Position numbers and translations under genes: made by a program
Part shown: piece after piece, positions 6,379 to 13,099 of the stretch
Layout of the letters: each line of letters begins with the position of its first letter
Numbering within the stretch: position 1 is the first letter of the stretch
Notes under the pieces: model-generated
Databases searched by the model: none
Told to the model about the DNA's origin: nothing
What the model saw: only the letters and a program-made list of their open reading frames with translations
DNA from: Deltaproteobacteria bacterium
Lineage (GTDB): Bacteria > Desulfobacterota > Binatia > UBA9968
Length of the DNA stretch: 13,189 bases
Assembly: GCA_016183145.1 (NCBI GenBank)
Contig: JACPFE010000596.1
Span: forward strand, 1 to 13,189
Direction of reading: 5' to 3'

Positions 6379-7152
6379 TTAGCCGCGCGAGTTTGGCAGA
6401 CGGACTTTCGGTTGACGAAGAGTCAAATCGGCGACACCGCTCCAGAATTCCCGCTTGCCGGTCATCGCCTGCACGTGGCCGTCCCACTCCAGAGTGAAAG
6501 CCGTGAGGCCCAACTTGACCGCGGCGCGCACCTTGTCTTGCGTCGCTTCATCTATTGCCAGCAGCCGGATGGCGTCGATCTGGCGGCTGCCATGTCCTTC
6601 GTCCTGCTGCGCGTGAAGCCGATAGGTCTCTGCGGCGCGCGGCGAGAAGCCGTAGTGTCCGGTTAACTCCTTGAAAACTTTGTCCGAGACTTTACCGGCG
6701 CCGCCAAGTTGGCTTTCGACGAAGGCGAGCATGGCGACGCCTTCCAACGCCGAGCGTCGCTGGCAACAGCCGGTGATCATTTCGATCGCCGCCAGCGTTC
6801 CAGGAGCGGGCTCGGCGCGATCCGCCTCAGCGCGTGAGATGCCGCCTTCTTCGAGAAATTGCAGCATGATATCGACGTGGGTGCGCCGCCCGCCCAGCTC
6901 CTCCATGAAATTTTCCAGCACGGTTTGCATCAGCTCGTAATTCTTGTCGGCGACCGCGTTGATCGCCATGTAGCCGAAGAAAATCGGATTCGTCCGGATG
7001 CGCAGATAGTGCTGCACTTCACCGAGGATGATCTGTTCGCGGCTCCAGCGGTGGCGCAAAATGCCCTGAAACCAGGGATGCTCTCCCATGGGCACTTCTT
7101 CGGCGTAGCGCCACAATTCCTCAATGAATTCATCCTGGGTCATGGCTCTCAT
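6379..7152 (-). CDS. Haem-oxygenase-like diiron protein (PqqC/TenA/CADD superfamily)
   Basis: A 257-residue all-helical protein. The segment E45-V-Q-H48-YLRIRTNPIFFGYMA is typical of the PqqC/CADD branch. Candidate metal ligands are E85-x6-H92, E146 and H180-x3-D184-x2-H187. This spacing is the same as the six-residue diiron set described for Chlamydia CADD and related haem-oxygenase-like diiron oxidases. I therefore favour an iron-dependent oxygenase/oxidase over the cofactorless PqqC or thiaminase TenA. No pqq genes or thiamine genes lie nearby. The start may be ATG 7152 or ATG 7143 (residue 4); neither has a strong ribosome site, and a weak GAGAG precedes the second. It is transcribed with the same polarity as the amidohydrolase upstream but is separated from it by 168 bp of repeat hairpins. 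The substrate is unknown. Confidence 0.85.
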   Translation of the reverse strand: MRAMTQDEFIEELWRYAEEVPMGEHPWFQGILRHRWSREQIILGEVQHYLRIRTNPIFFGYMAINAVADKNYELMQTVLENFMEELGGRRTHVDIMLQFLEEGGISRAEADRAEPAPGTLAAIEMITGCCQRRSALEGVAMLAFVESQLGGAGKVSDKVFKELTGHYGFSPRAAETYRLHAQQDEGHGSRQIDAIRLLAIDEATQDKVRAAVKLGLTAFTLEWDGHVQAMTGKREFWSGVADLTLRQPKVRLPNSRG

Positions 7153-7212
7153 TTACCGCAATCGAGGGTTGGTTGTCTACGCTAGGAGATGCAGAGGAGT
7201 TGTATTATTTTA

Positions 7213-7233
7213 CCTTCTCCCTCTGGGAGAAGG
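7213..7233 (-). terminator. Hairpin downstream of the amidohydrolase
   Basis: CCTTCTCCC (7213-7221) and GGGAGAAGG (7225-7233) form a perfect nine-pair stem with a three-base loop. On the minus strand it is followed by TAAAATAATA, an imperfect U-tract. It lies in the 3' region of the amidohydrolase and could end that transcript. Confidence 0.4.
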
Positions 7234-7275
7234 ATAGGATGAGGGTGATTAGCGACGATACACCCTCACCCTTCA

Positions 7276-7305
7276 CCCTCTCCCGCAAGCGGGAGAGGGG
7301 ATTTT
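7276..7305 (+). repeat. CCCTCTCCCGC/GCGGGAGAGGG hairpin repeat with T-run
   Basis: This is an eleven-pair stem (7276-7286 with 7289-7299) around AA, followed by GATTTTT on the plus strand. The structure looks like an intrinsic terminator for plus-strand transcription, but both flanking genes run on the minus strand. The 7234-7275 spacer adds AGGATGAGGGTG and its near inverse CACCCTCACCCT, so the whole 7213-7300 block is a composite hairpin repeat. Confidence 0.5.
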
Positions 7306-7320
7306 TAGGTTAGACTTGGG

Positions 7321-8424
7321 TTACGCGACCGCGGCTTTTATCTGCGTCGCGCCTATTTCGATTCGGGCTTTCAGGCGCGGATAAAAGCGCAGCGGGTTGT
7401 CCCAGAAAATTTTTCGCTTGAGCTCGTCGCTGATGTCTTCGCGCTTGATCAAGTTCGGAATGTCGCGGCTGAAATCACGCTGGTCGCGCTCATGGGGATA
7501 GTCGGAAGCCCAGATGAGCGCATTCTCGTTGGCTATCTCTGCAGCGAGGGGTAGCGCCGACTCCTCGACTTCGACGGCAAAGAAAATATTTCCTTTCTTG
7601 ACGTATTCGCTTGGCTTGAGCTTGCAGCGCGGCGAGTAGTGTCCTTTGCGCTCTTGCTCCTCGTCCATCCGGTCCATCATGTAGGGCACCCAGCCGACAC
7701 CGCACTCGATGCAACCGAACCTGAAAGTCGGAAAGAGCTCGAAGACGCCTTCGAACATCATCGCAACGAATTGGCGCATCTGGGCAAAAGGATGTTCCAG
7801 GGTGTGGGCGATGGTAAAATTGCCGAGCAGATCGAGCCCCAGCGCAGGCATGCTTAGTCCGCCGTGGGTGGAAATCGGCACGTCGAGCTTTTGGGCTTCC
7901 TCCCACAGCGGATAGAATTCGGGCCCGCTATAGAGCCTTCCCGCCGGGGCCACCGCCGGCAGCACGGCGCCGACCATTCCAAGCTCGTTCACCGCGCGCC
8001 GCAGTTCTTTCACGGCTTCGGAAATATCTTGGACCGGCAGCAGCGCGACTCCAACCAGGCGTGGACTGACCGCCATGAATTTGTGATGAAGCCAATCATT
8101 GTAGGCGCGCGCCATGCAGATCGCCCAATCTTTGTCTTGAATCGCGGCGTGGGTTAGCCCTTGGGTTGGGTAGAGCACCGTCAGTTCGATGTTGTTTTTG
8201 TCGAGAAAGTCGAGCCAGTGGTTGGCCTTCGGCCCATCGCCGCCGCCGGCCCAGCCGCCCTTTTGCCGCAGCGAGCGCAGGTAGCCGTCCATTGTAAGCC
8301 CCGGCCAGAACGAATAGCTCTGATGCCATTCGAGATCCTTATAGGGCGGGCCGATGAACTCGCGCAGCTCGCTGTCGAGCTCCATCACATGTCCGTCGGC
8401 GTCGATAATCCGGTAATCAGCCAT
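7321..8424 (-). CDS. Amidohydrolase family protein (COG2159, ACMSD-like TIM barrel)
   Basis: A 367-residue metal-dependent hydrolase or decarboxylase of the Amidohydro_2 type. Key features are the N-terminal IIDADGHVME (D8, D10, H12; metal-site strand 1), a barrel with VPISTHGG (H187), HTLEHPFAQMRQF, RFGCIECGVGWVPYMMDRMDE, and ASDYPH (D308), the conserved metal-ligand Asp near the C-terminus. Relatives include ACMSD and o-pyrocatechuate/resorcylate decarboxylases. The start is secure: GGGAGG lies six bases upstream on the minus strand (8430-8435). The upstream neighbour on the same strand is a 4,5-dihydroxyphthalate-decarboxylase-like protein, which hints at handling of an aromatic acid. That substrate link is inference only. 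No signal peptide is present, so it is cytosolic. Confidence 0.92.
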   Translation of the reverse strand: MADYRIIDADGHVMELDSELREFIGPPYKDLEWHQSYSFWPGLTMDGYLRSLRQKGGWAGGGDGPKANHWLDFLDKNNIELTVLYPTQGLTHAAIQDKDWAICMARAYNDWLHHKFMAVSPRLVGVALLPVQDISEAVKELRRAVNELGMVGAVLPAVAPAGRLYSGPEFYPLWEEAQKLDVPISTHGGLSMPALGLDLLGNFTIAHTLEHPFAQMRQFVAMMFEGVFELFPTFRFGCIECGVGWVPYMMDRMDEEQERKGHYSPRCKLKPSEYVKKGNIFFAVEVEESALPLAAEIANENALIWASDYPHERDQRDFSRDIPNLIKREDISDELKRKIFWDNPLRFYPRLKARIEIGATQIKAAVA

Positions 8425-8486
8425 TAGAACCTCCCGTGCGAAACGCGTTTAATTAGACGTCTATGCAATGATCGTCGAGGATAGAA

Positions 8487-8531
8487 GATCGAGGATAGAG
8501 GATGGCGATCTTCGATCCTCTATCCTCGATC
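8487..8531 (-). terminator. Perfect 17-bp hairpin just after the 4,5-DHP-decarboxylase-like gene
   Basis: GATCGAGGATAGAGGAT (8487-8503) and ATCCTCTATCCTCGATC (8515-8531) are exact inverse complements around an 11-base loop. It starts five bases past the stop codon at 8537-8539. It has no long U-tract, so it may be a processing or stabilising element, or a terminator between this gene and the amidohydrolase. The arms are built from the simple motif CGAGGATAGA, which also recurs at 8476-8486. Confidence 0.5.
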
Positions 8532-8536
8532 CTCTC

Positions 8537-9496
8537 TCAAGTGTTTCTGGTATTCTCCGTGAACAATTCTTCGACCGTGAGTGGCCGGCCGAGCATGCCC
8601 TGTTGATCGGCGAACTTGATCAAGTTTTCCACATCGTGGCAGTTTTCTTTAAAGCCCTGGTAGAAGGGGTCTTTACCGAAAAACTTTCTTTCCTCCTCGA
8701 GGTAGGAGCGCGCCCAGGCGAAACTCAAGCGATGCGGTTGTTCCATGAAGTCGTTGTAGGCCCGCCGCGAAGCCACGAAGGCCTCGAACAAACTGGTAGC
8801 CACCCATGGGTCGCGATCAAGGATATCTTTCTTGATGACTACGGGGTGCATGATGGGAAAGATTTTCGTGCGTTGGTAGTATTCCCGCTCCGCCTTTTCG
8901 AAATCCGGAAAGAGCCTTTGCACGGTTCCTTCGCCGCGAATCCAAGCTTGCGGCAAGTCCGGTTCCACCTCCGCGTCGACTTTCCCCTCGACCAACAAAT
9001 CTTCGAGACGCCGCTTGCCCTCGATGAATTCAACTTTGATGCTCGGCGGCAGCCTGGAGCCGACATGCTCTTTGTTGACGATCACCCAGGTGACGTCGGT
9101 GACGGCGAGATCGTAGCTGTTCATCAGCATGCCTTTGGTGACCAGCGCCAGGGTATTCTCATAGCTCCGCAGACCGATGCGCCCGCCTCGGAGATCGGAC
9201 GGTTTCTTGATGTCGGAGCCGGCGCGGATGAAACAAAACTTGTGTCCCCACATCCGGCGCGGGAAAAAGGGAATGGCCTGGAGCCAATCCGCGTCCTGGC
9301 CCCGGGCGACGAGATACGACGACATGGAAAACTCGCAGGCGTCGTACTCGCCGTAATGAACCATGCGCTCGTGACGCATGCCGCTTTCGACCGTGATGAG
9401 ATTGAGGTCAAGGCCTTCCGCTTTGACCTGCCCGTCGCGCAGCGGCTGTAGGTAATCGTATTTGTCGCAAGCGACCGTGAGTTTCAATTTCGCCAT
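8537..9496 (-). CDS. 4,5-dihydroxyphthalate-decarboxylase-like substrate-binding-fold protein
   Basis: A 319-residue protein of the periplasmic-binding-protein fold, nearest in pattern to the Pht5/4,5-dihydroxyphthalate decarboxylase-like branch of the NMT1 group. Visible features are LKLTVACDKYDYLQPLRDG at the N-terminus, GEYDACEFSMSSYLVA (family DASEMSLSSYL), AIPFFPRRMWGHKFCFI and KKPSDLRGGRIGLRSYENT. There is no signal peptide, unlike the binding protein at 4025, so either the protein is cytosolic or it is an enzyme. The start at 9496 is chosen because GGGAGAA (9501-9507) lies just upstream; a GTG at 9517 gives seven more residues but has no ribosome site. A 12-bp perfect palindrome, GATCTCGAGATC (9525-9536), lies 28 bp upstream. 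The amidohydrolase follows downstream. Decarboxylase activity is not established for most homologues. Confidence 0.85.
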   Translation of the reverse strand: MAKLKLTVACDKYDYLQPLRDGQVKAEGLDLNLITVESGMRHERMVHYGEYDACEFSMSSYLVARGQDADWLQAIPFFPRRMWGHKFCFIRAGSDIKKPSDLRGGRIGLRSYENTLALVTKGMLMNSYDLAVTDVTWVIVNKEHVGSRLPPSIKVEFIEGKRRLEDLLVEGKVDAEVEPDLPQAWIRGEGTVQRLFPDFEKAEREYYQRTKIFPIMHPVVIKKDILDRDPWVATSLFEAFVASRRAYNDFMEQPHRLSFAWARSYLEEERKFFGKDPFYQGFKENCHDVENLIKFADQQGMLGRPLTVEELFTENTRNT

Positions 9497-9524
9497 GGCT
9501 TTCTCCCGCGAATTCACGAAACGA

Positions 9525-9536
9525 GATCTCGAGATC
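9525..9536. promoter_or_regulatory. 12-bp palindrome, possible operator
   Basis: GATCTCGAGATC is a perfect palindrome in the leader of the minus-strand gene starting at 9496. A dimeric regulator could bind it, but no regulator gene is adjacent and no promoter is evident, so this is only a candidate. Confidence 0.25.
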
Positions 9537-9585
9537 AGACTGCATGATCTTATTTGAGCGCGTTCACGCAGTCAATCTTTCCCGC

Positions 9586-9735
9586 GCGCGGGTAGTGGTT
9601 CAGCTGCGTCAAAATTTGTAGGGGCAACCCTATGTGGTTGCCCGTTCGGAGGGCACCCTTCGACTGACTCAGGACAAGCTCCGGCCTGCCCTACATCGAT
9701 GCGGCGTTGAAATCAAACTAAACCACTACCCGCGC
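9586..9735. mobile_element. Nested palindromic element with 15-bp terminal inverted repeats
   Basis: GCGCGGGTAGTGGTT (9586-9600) is exactly complementary to AACCACTACCCGCGC (9721-9735). Inside lies the GTAGGGGC...CCCTAC repeat (9618-9694), and inside that a CCTGAG-type module (9656-9678, minus). The 150-bp structure has no coding capacity. It may be a MITE-like element or a host palindrome into which a repeat inserted. It fills most of the gap between the divergent genes at 9496 and 9761. Confidence 0.55.
9618..9694. repeat. GTAGGGGC...CCCTAC repeat, copy 2
   Basis: It shares its ends and the exact 14-mer CCCGTTCGGAGGGC (9641-9654) with copy 1 at 714-796, and like that copy it carries an internal CCTGAG-type module, here on the opposite strand. 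Confidence 0.6.
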
Positions 9736-9760
9736 ACCACGTTGACAGGCTCGCAGCGCG

Positions 9761-10174
9761 ATGTTAAGTGAAAAACCGAGCTTCAATGGTGAACCTTCGA
9801 GAGCAACGCATATGAACGGTGACGCCGTAGAACGGTTAATGAACGTCATTCTGCAAATGCAAATCAATCTGGCGCATATCACCGAAACCTTTCAGCAGCA
9901 GACCGCCGAAGTTCGCCAGCAGTTGGAAGTGATCTTCGAAGAGGAAAAAAAGGTGCTCGATGGTTGCCTGAACGGAATCGATGAAAGGCTCACGGAGTGC
10001 TCGGCCGTTGTCGAAGACTACAAGAAGCATTACGCGGAGCTCAGCGCAATGAGCGATAGGCTCCGACGGCTCGGCACCGAGCCGATTTCATTGCCGGTGG
10101 GCTTACCCGCCGATCGAGTCGAAGGGGTGGTGGCGTGGCGCTTGCGGGAGCTGAGAGCCCAGGGAAAGATCTGA
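9761..10174 (+). CDS. Coiled-coil protein, function unknown
   Basis: A 137-residue soluble protein that I do not assign to a family. Residues about 22-95 form a continuous heptad-like, charged helix (AVERLMNVILQMQINLAHITETFQQ, then VRQQLEVIFEEEKKVL), pointing to a coiled coil. A proline-containing linker (EPISLPVGLPADRV) and a short helix VVAWRLRELRAQGKI end it. No signal peptide or membrane segment is present. It may start at ATG 9761 or at ATG 9812 (residue 18). Neither has a strong ribosome site; the second is preceded by GAGAG. It converges on the sigma factor gene, with a palindrome between them. Coding-like codon use and lack of a better alternative support it as real. Confidence 0.7.
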   Translation: MLSEKPSFNGEPSRATHMNGDAVERLMNVILQMQINLAHITETFQQQTAEVRQQLEVIFEEEKKVLDGCLNGIDERLTECSAVVEDYKKHYAELSAMSDRLRRLGTEPISLPVGLPADRVEGVVAWRLRELRAQGKI

Positions 10175-10183
10175 TTCGGTTAG

Positions 10184-10226
10184 GAAGGGGGACAGTCCCC
10201 ATTCCGGAAAGGGGACTGACCCCTTC
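10184..10226. terminator. Bidirectional hairpin between convergent genes
   Basis: GAAGGGGGACAGTCCCC (10184-10200) is nearly the inverse complement of GGGGACTGACCCCTTC (10211-10226), with one extra base and a ten-base loop. It sits 10 bp past the stop of the coiled-coil gene and 12 bp past the stop of the sigma factor gene. It could end both transcripts, but it lacks U-tracts. The internal GGGGACAGTCCCC-type motif is itself a palindrome. Confidence 0.5.
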
Positions 10227-10237
10227 TGGTTGCGCTT

Positions 10238-11773
10238 CTACGCGGCCCCGGCCTCCATGGAACTGGACGGCATCATCGGCCGCCGCCGGTTGGGATTGCG
10301 GAGGATTTGCAACGACTTCTGTTCGATCTGGCGGATCCGTTCGCGCGTGACGGAAAACTTCTCGCCGAGTTCTTCCAGGGTATAGTCGCGCTTTTCTTCA
10401 ATGCCGAAGCGCATGCGCAATACGGTCTCCTGGCGCGGAGTTAAAACGGCCAGAGCTTTTCTGACCTGTTTGCGCAGCACGCCCTCCATTGCCTCCTTTT
10501 CAGGTTGAGGCCGGATACGGTCCTCCACGAAGTCTTCGAGTTCATCGCCGTCTTCCCAGATCGGCGTTTGCAGCGAGACCGGCTCGTTTTGGACCTGGAT
10601 CAACTTGAGCAGTTCGCTGACGGGCATTCTCATATCTTTGGCGATTTCGTCAGGCCGGGGGTCTCGATTCAGCTTGCGTTGCAAGTATTTGACCCGCTGG
10701 ATGATTTTATTGCGCAGCTCGATTCGGTGCACCGGGATGCGAATGGTCCGTCCCGTATCGATCAGGCCCCGAGTAATCCCCTGGCGAATCCACCAGCTCG
10801 CGTAGGTGGAAAACCGGAAGCCGAGCCGATAGTCGAACTTTTCTACGGCTCGCATCAAGCCAAGATTGCCTTCCTGAACCAGATCCAAGAAAGCCAAGCC
10901 GCGATTCAAGTATTTCTTTGCGATGCTTACCACCAGGCGCAGGTTCGCCTCCGTGAACTCCTTCTTCGCGGCGCTCACCGAAGCTTCGGCATCTTGAATA
11001 AGGCGCGCCAGCCGATTGAGTTCAGCGGCGGGAACACCGGCAGTCTCCTCAATGCGCCGAAGTTCGTCCGACTTTCCAGGGCCGCGTCCCTTGGACGGTT
11101 TCTTGGCGGCTGGATCGATGGCTTCGAACCGTTCATTCAACTGCCTGAGCTGCTGCACCATCGCTGCGATCTCCGCCGGCGATAGCCTAAGATTACAAAC
11201 GACATCAGAGATTTTCTCCGTGACCGCAGTATCTTTGCGGACCAGCGCGGCGCGTCTTTGCCGCGACAAGCGCGAGCGGGCCAATTGCCGCCGAGCCTCC
11301 TCCTTACTTTGGGCGAGTCGGCGCAGTTTCGCGATCAATCCAAGAAAAGGTTTCGCATCGACCGGCCCTTCGCCATGATTGTCGGTCTCATCTGATTTCT
11401 CGATGATCTTGAGCAGATCCACTTCGCCACGAGCGACCGCCGTTCCCAGCTCAAGCACATGGCGTAAGGCCATCGGCGTTGAGAAGAGCGCCGCGAAAAT
11501 TTCTTGCTCGCCCCGTTCCATTTGCATGGCGAGCGCGATCTCACGTTCCCGGGAAAGTAAGGGGACCGAACCGATATCGTGCAAATACTGCTGAATGGAA
11601 TTGAGATTCGCACCGGCCTCCTCATGCTCAGCGCCCTGATCCTCATGGGATTCCGCAGCGGCATCGAGATCGCTATCCAAGGCTGGCTCATGATCGCTCA
11701 TGGGATCCAAGGCGACCTCGTTTTCTTGAACCTGCTCGTGGCCGGCCTGTTCGTTATTTACTTGTGACGGCAT
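10238..11773 (-). CDS. rpoD: RpoD-family RNA polymerase sigma factor
   Basis: A 511-residue sigma-70 group 1/2 factor that directs RNA polymerase to promoters. An acidic low-complexity N-terminus (1-55) takes the place of a recognisable region 1.1. Region 1.2 follows (about 56-92, NSIQQYLHDIGSVPLLS). A long non-conserved insert spans about 93-270, including K/R-rich QRRAALVRK and KKPSKGRGPGK. Region 2 is 272-346, with NLRLVVSIAKKYLNRGLAF, LGLMRAVEKFDY and FSTYASWWIRQGITR. Region 3 is about 347-420, and region 4 about 432-495 with the helix-turn-helix TLEELGEKFSVTRERIRQIE. The C-terminus reads LRNPNRRRPMMPSS rather than the usual LRHPxRSRxLKxF, so it may be a second RpoD-like factor rather than the sole housekeeping one. 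The start at 11773 has AGGAGAG (11779-11785) upstream; the longer TTG start at 11803 has none. A good promoter lies at 12018-12046. Confidence 0.93.
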   Translation of the reverse strand: MPSQVNNEQAGHEQVQENEVALDPMSDHEPALDSDLDAAAESHEDQGAEHEEAGANLNSIQQYLHDIGSVPLLSREREIALAMQMERGEQEIFAALFSTPMALRHVLELGTAVARGEVDLLKIIEKSDETDNHGEGPVDAKPFLGLIAKLRRLAQSKEEARRQLARSRLSRQRRAALVRKDTAVTEKISDVVCNLRLSPAEIAAMVQQLRQLNERFEAIDPAAKKPSKGRGPGKSDELRRIEETAGVPAAELNRLARLIQDAEASVSAAKKEFTEANLRLVVSIAKKYLNRGLAFLDLVQEGNLGLMRAVEKFDYRLGFRFSTYASWWIRQGITRGLIDTGRTIRIPVHRIELRNKIIQRVKYLQRKLNRDPRPDEIAKDMRMPVSELLKLIQVQNEPVSLQTPIWEDGDELEDFVEDRIRPQPEKEAMEGVLRKQVRKALAVLTPRQETVLRMRFGIEEKRDYTLEELGEKFSVTRERIRQIEQKSLQILRNPNRRRPMMPSSSMEAGAA

Positions 11774-11811
11774 TAACGCTCTCCTAAATAAATAAAGGAC
11801 CAATGCGGCGC

Positions 11812-11876
11812 CGCGCCTAATTGCCTATCAATCGACGCTGGGCCGCGTGGTTACCAATCAAATCGAATTAGGCGCG
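11812..11876 (-). promoter_or_regulatory. 11-bp inverted repeat in the sigma factor leader
   Basis: CGCGCCTAATT (11812-11822) and AATTAGGCGCG (11866-11876) are perfect inverse complements, separated by 43 nt. They lie between the predicted promoter and the ribosome site, ending about 27 nt from the latter. The transcript could form a stable long-range stem that affects translation or stability, or the pair could be an operator. Confidence 0.4.
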
Positions 11877-12017
11877 AAATTGACCTCTCTCACTCCCCTG
11901 GCGTTGATCTCCGATGAGGGGGAAGAGGGTGCAACTTAGCGGCTAATACTATTTGAGTTGCTTAGAAGATGAGGTTTGAACCGCGTTTATACCCAGGTGC
12001 CAAAACCGCCACCTTCT

Positions 12018-12046
12018 AACATAATAAGGCGTTAGCGGAATGTCAA
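12018..12046 (-). promoter_or_regulatory. Sigma-70 promoter for the sigma factor gene
   Basis: On the minus strand a perfect TTGACA (12041-12046) is followed after exactly 17 nt by TATGTT (12018-12023, four of six matches to TATAAT). Transcription would begin near 12011, leaving a leader of about 235 nt before ATG 11773. The rest of the 432-bp gap 11774-12205 shows no gene; it holds this promoter, the leader inverted repeat and otherwise unremarkable AT-richer sequence. Confidence 0.65.
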
Positions 12047-12205
12047 GCTATACAATCCTTCATTCCCCAACGCGCCGCAACGGCAAAGTATCGAACTTTC
12101 CAACTTGTTAAACTTTGTCGACTCCGTTTTCAAAAAAGGACTGTCAGAGTAAGTATTTGAGCGAATGACTCTAATCCTATTTAGAGGCCTCTGCCTGCCC
12201 CTAGG

Positions 12206-13099
12206 TCAGAATACGTCTACGGGCACGCCTGCCCGCCAGCGCACCTCTTCGGCAATCCACTGAAGGGTGGCGAGACTCACCTTCCCGATTCTCTCGTCAG
12301 CCGGCTCGCGCTCCAAGGTATATACCTGGACCCCCAGCGGGCGGATCTCGCGCACTTTCTCTACCCAAAGGCAGACGGAATCGGGATCGGCATTGGTGAC
12401 CCGTCCTTGGACGAACAGGGACTGGAGCATGATGTTTTTCAGCTCTTTTAACCCGGCAACGATATCGCCCATGTAAATGGGCGCGCGGGGATGGTTGAGC
12501 TGGCGGAAAATTTCTTCGCTGCCGGCGTCGAATTTCATGATTTTGAGATCCAACAGGTCCAAAGCCTCCCGCACCACCGGGTCGCCGACGGTCGAGGAAT
12601 TGGAGAGTATCGCCAGTCGCGCTTGCGGCTGATACCGGTCCCGCTCCCGCTTGGCGATTTCGATGACCCCCCTCAGATCAGGGTAAAGGGTCGGTTCGCC
12701 GTTGCCGCAGATGGTGATCGAGTCGACGGTTTTCCCCGCACCGGAGAGTTGCTCCAGAGCCGATTCGATGGCCGCGGCGATCGCCTCGAGACTTGGCAGA
12801 TCCGCGAGCTCCTGGATGGGAGCCAGGGTTCCTTTTTTCGTCCAACCGTACTGGCAGTAAACGCAGTTGAAGGAGCAGAGCTTATAGCTGGTCGGCAGCA
12901 GGTTGATGCCCAGGGAAAGCCCCAGCCGGCGGGACTCCACCGGGCCGTAGACAATCCCGGTCTGGAGAGAGTACTTGCGCAATTTTTGCGGACGGCCCGC
13001 AGCGCTCCGCAAAGCCATTAGACGTTGAAGCACAGCCGGGTCTGTCTCCCGCTCGTGAGGGTTCGTGATACTGTTTGATCTTGTGCGACTGTGCGTCAT
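12206..13099 (-). CDS. Radical SAM protein, COG0731-type
   Basis: A 297-residue radical SAM enzyme. The [4Fe-4S]/SAM motif is C75-SFN-C79-VY-C82. The preceding YGPVESRRLGLSLGINLLP (51-69) is characteristic of COG0731 proteins, the group related to archaeal Taw1/TYW1 of wyosine tRNA modification; bacterial members are mostly uncharacterised. TICGNGEPTLYPDL (about 129) is the SAM amino-group (GGE-like) strand, and ILSNSS plus MKFDAGSEE form later barrel strands. The C-terminal part (about 235-297) is short, with no flavodoxin or extra iron-sulfur domain. No ribosome site is clear at ATG 13099. The first ~35 residues are polar and may be a misplaced start, with M28 an alternative. Its own promoter is not evident. 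Confidence 0.88.
   Translation of the reverse strand: MTHSRTRSNSITNPHERETDPAVLQRLMALRSAAGRPQKLRKYSLQTGIVYGPVESRRLGLSLGINLLPTSYKLCSFNCVYCQYGWTKKGTLAPIQELADLPSLEAIAAAIESALEQLSGAGKTVDSITICGNGEPTLYPDLRGVIEIAKRERDRYQPQARLAILSNSSTVGDPVVREALDLLDLKIMKFDAGSEEIFRQLNHPRAPIYMGDIVAGLKELKNIMLQSLFVQGRVTNADPDSVCLWVEKVREIRPLGVQVYTLEREPADERIGKVSLATLQWIAEEVRWRAGVPVDVF

Noticed and set aside
8468..9451. 327-codon plus-strand frame opposite the 4,5-DHP-decarboxylase-like gene
   Set aside because: It is an antisense shadow. It begins inside the hairpin repeat, has no ribosome site, and shows no recognisable motif.
9742..9770. TTGACA followed 17 nt later by TTAAGT as a promoter for the coiled-coil gene
   Set aside because: The -10 matches only three of six positions and would lie inside the ORF if ATG 9761 is used. 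It is not strong enough to annotate.
10505..11185. 226-codon plus-strand frame opposite the sigma factor
   Set aside because: It is antisense to well-conserved sigma regions 2 to 4 and has no independent coding signal.
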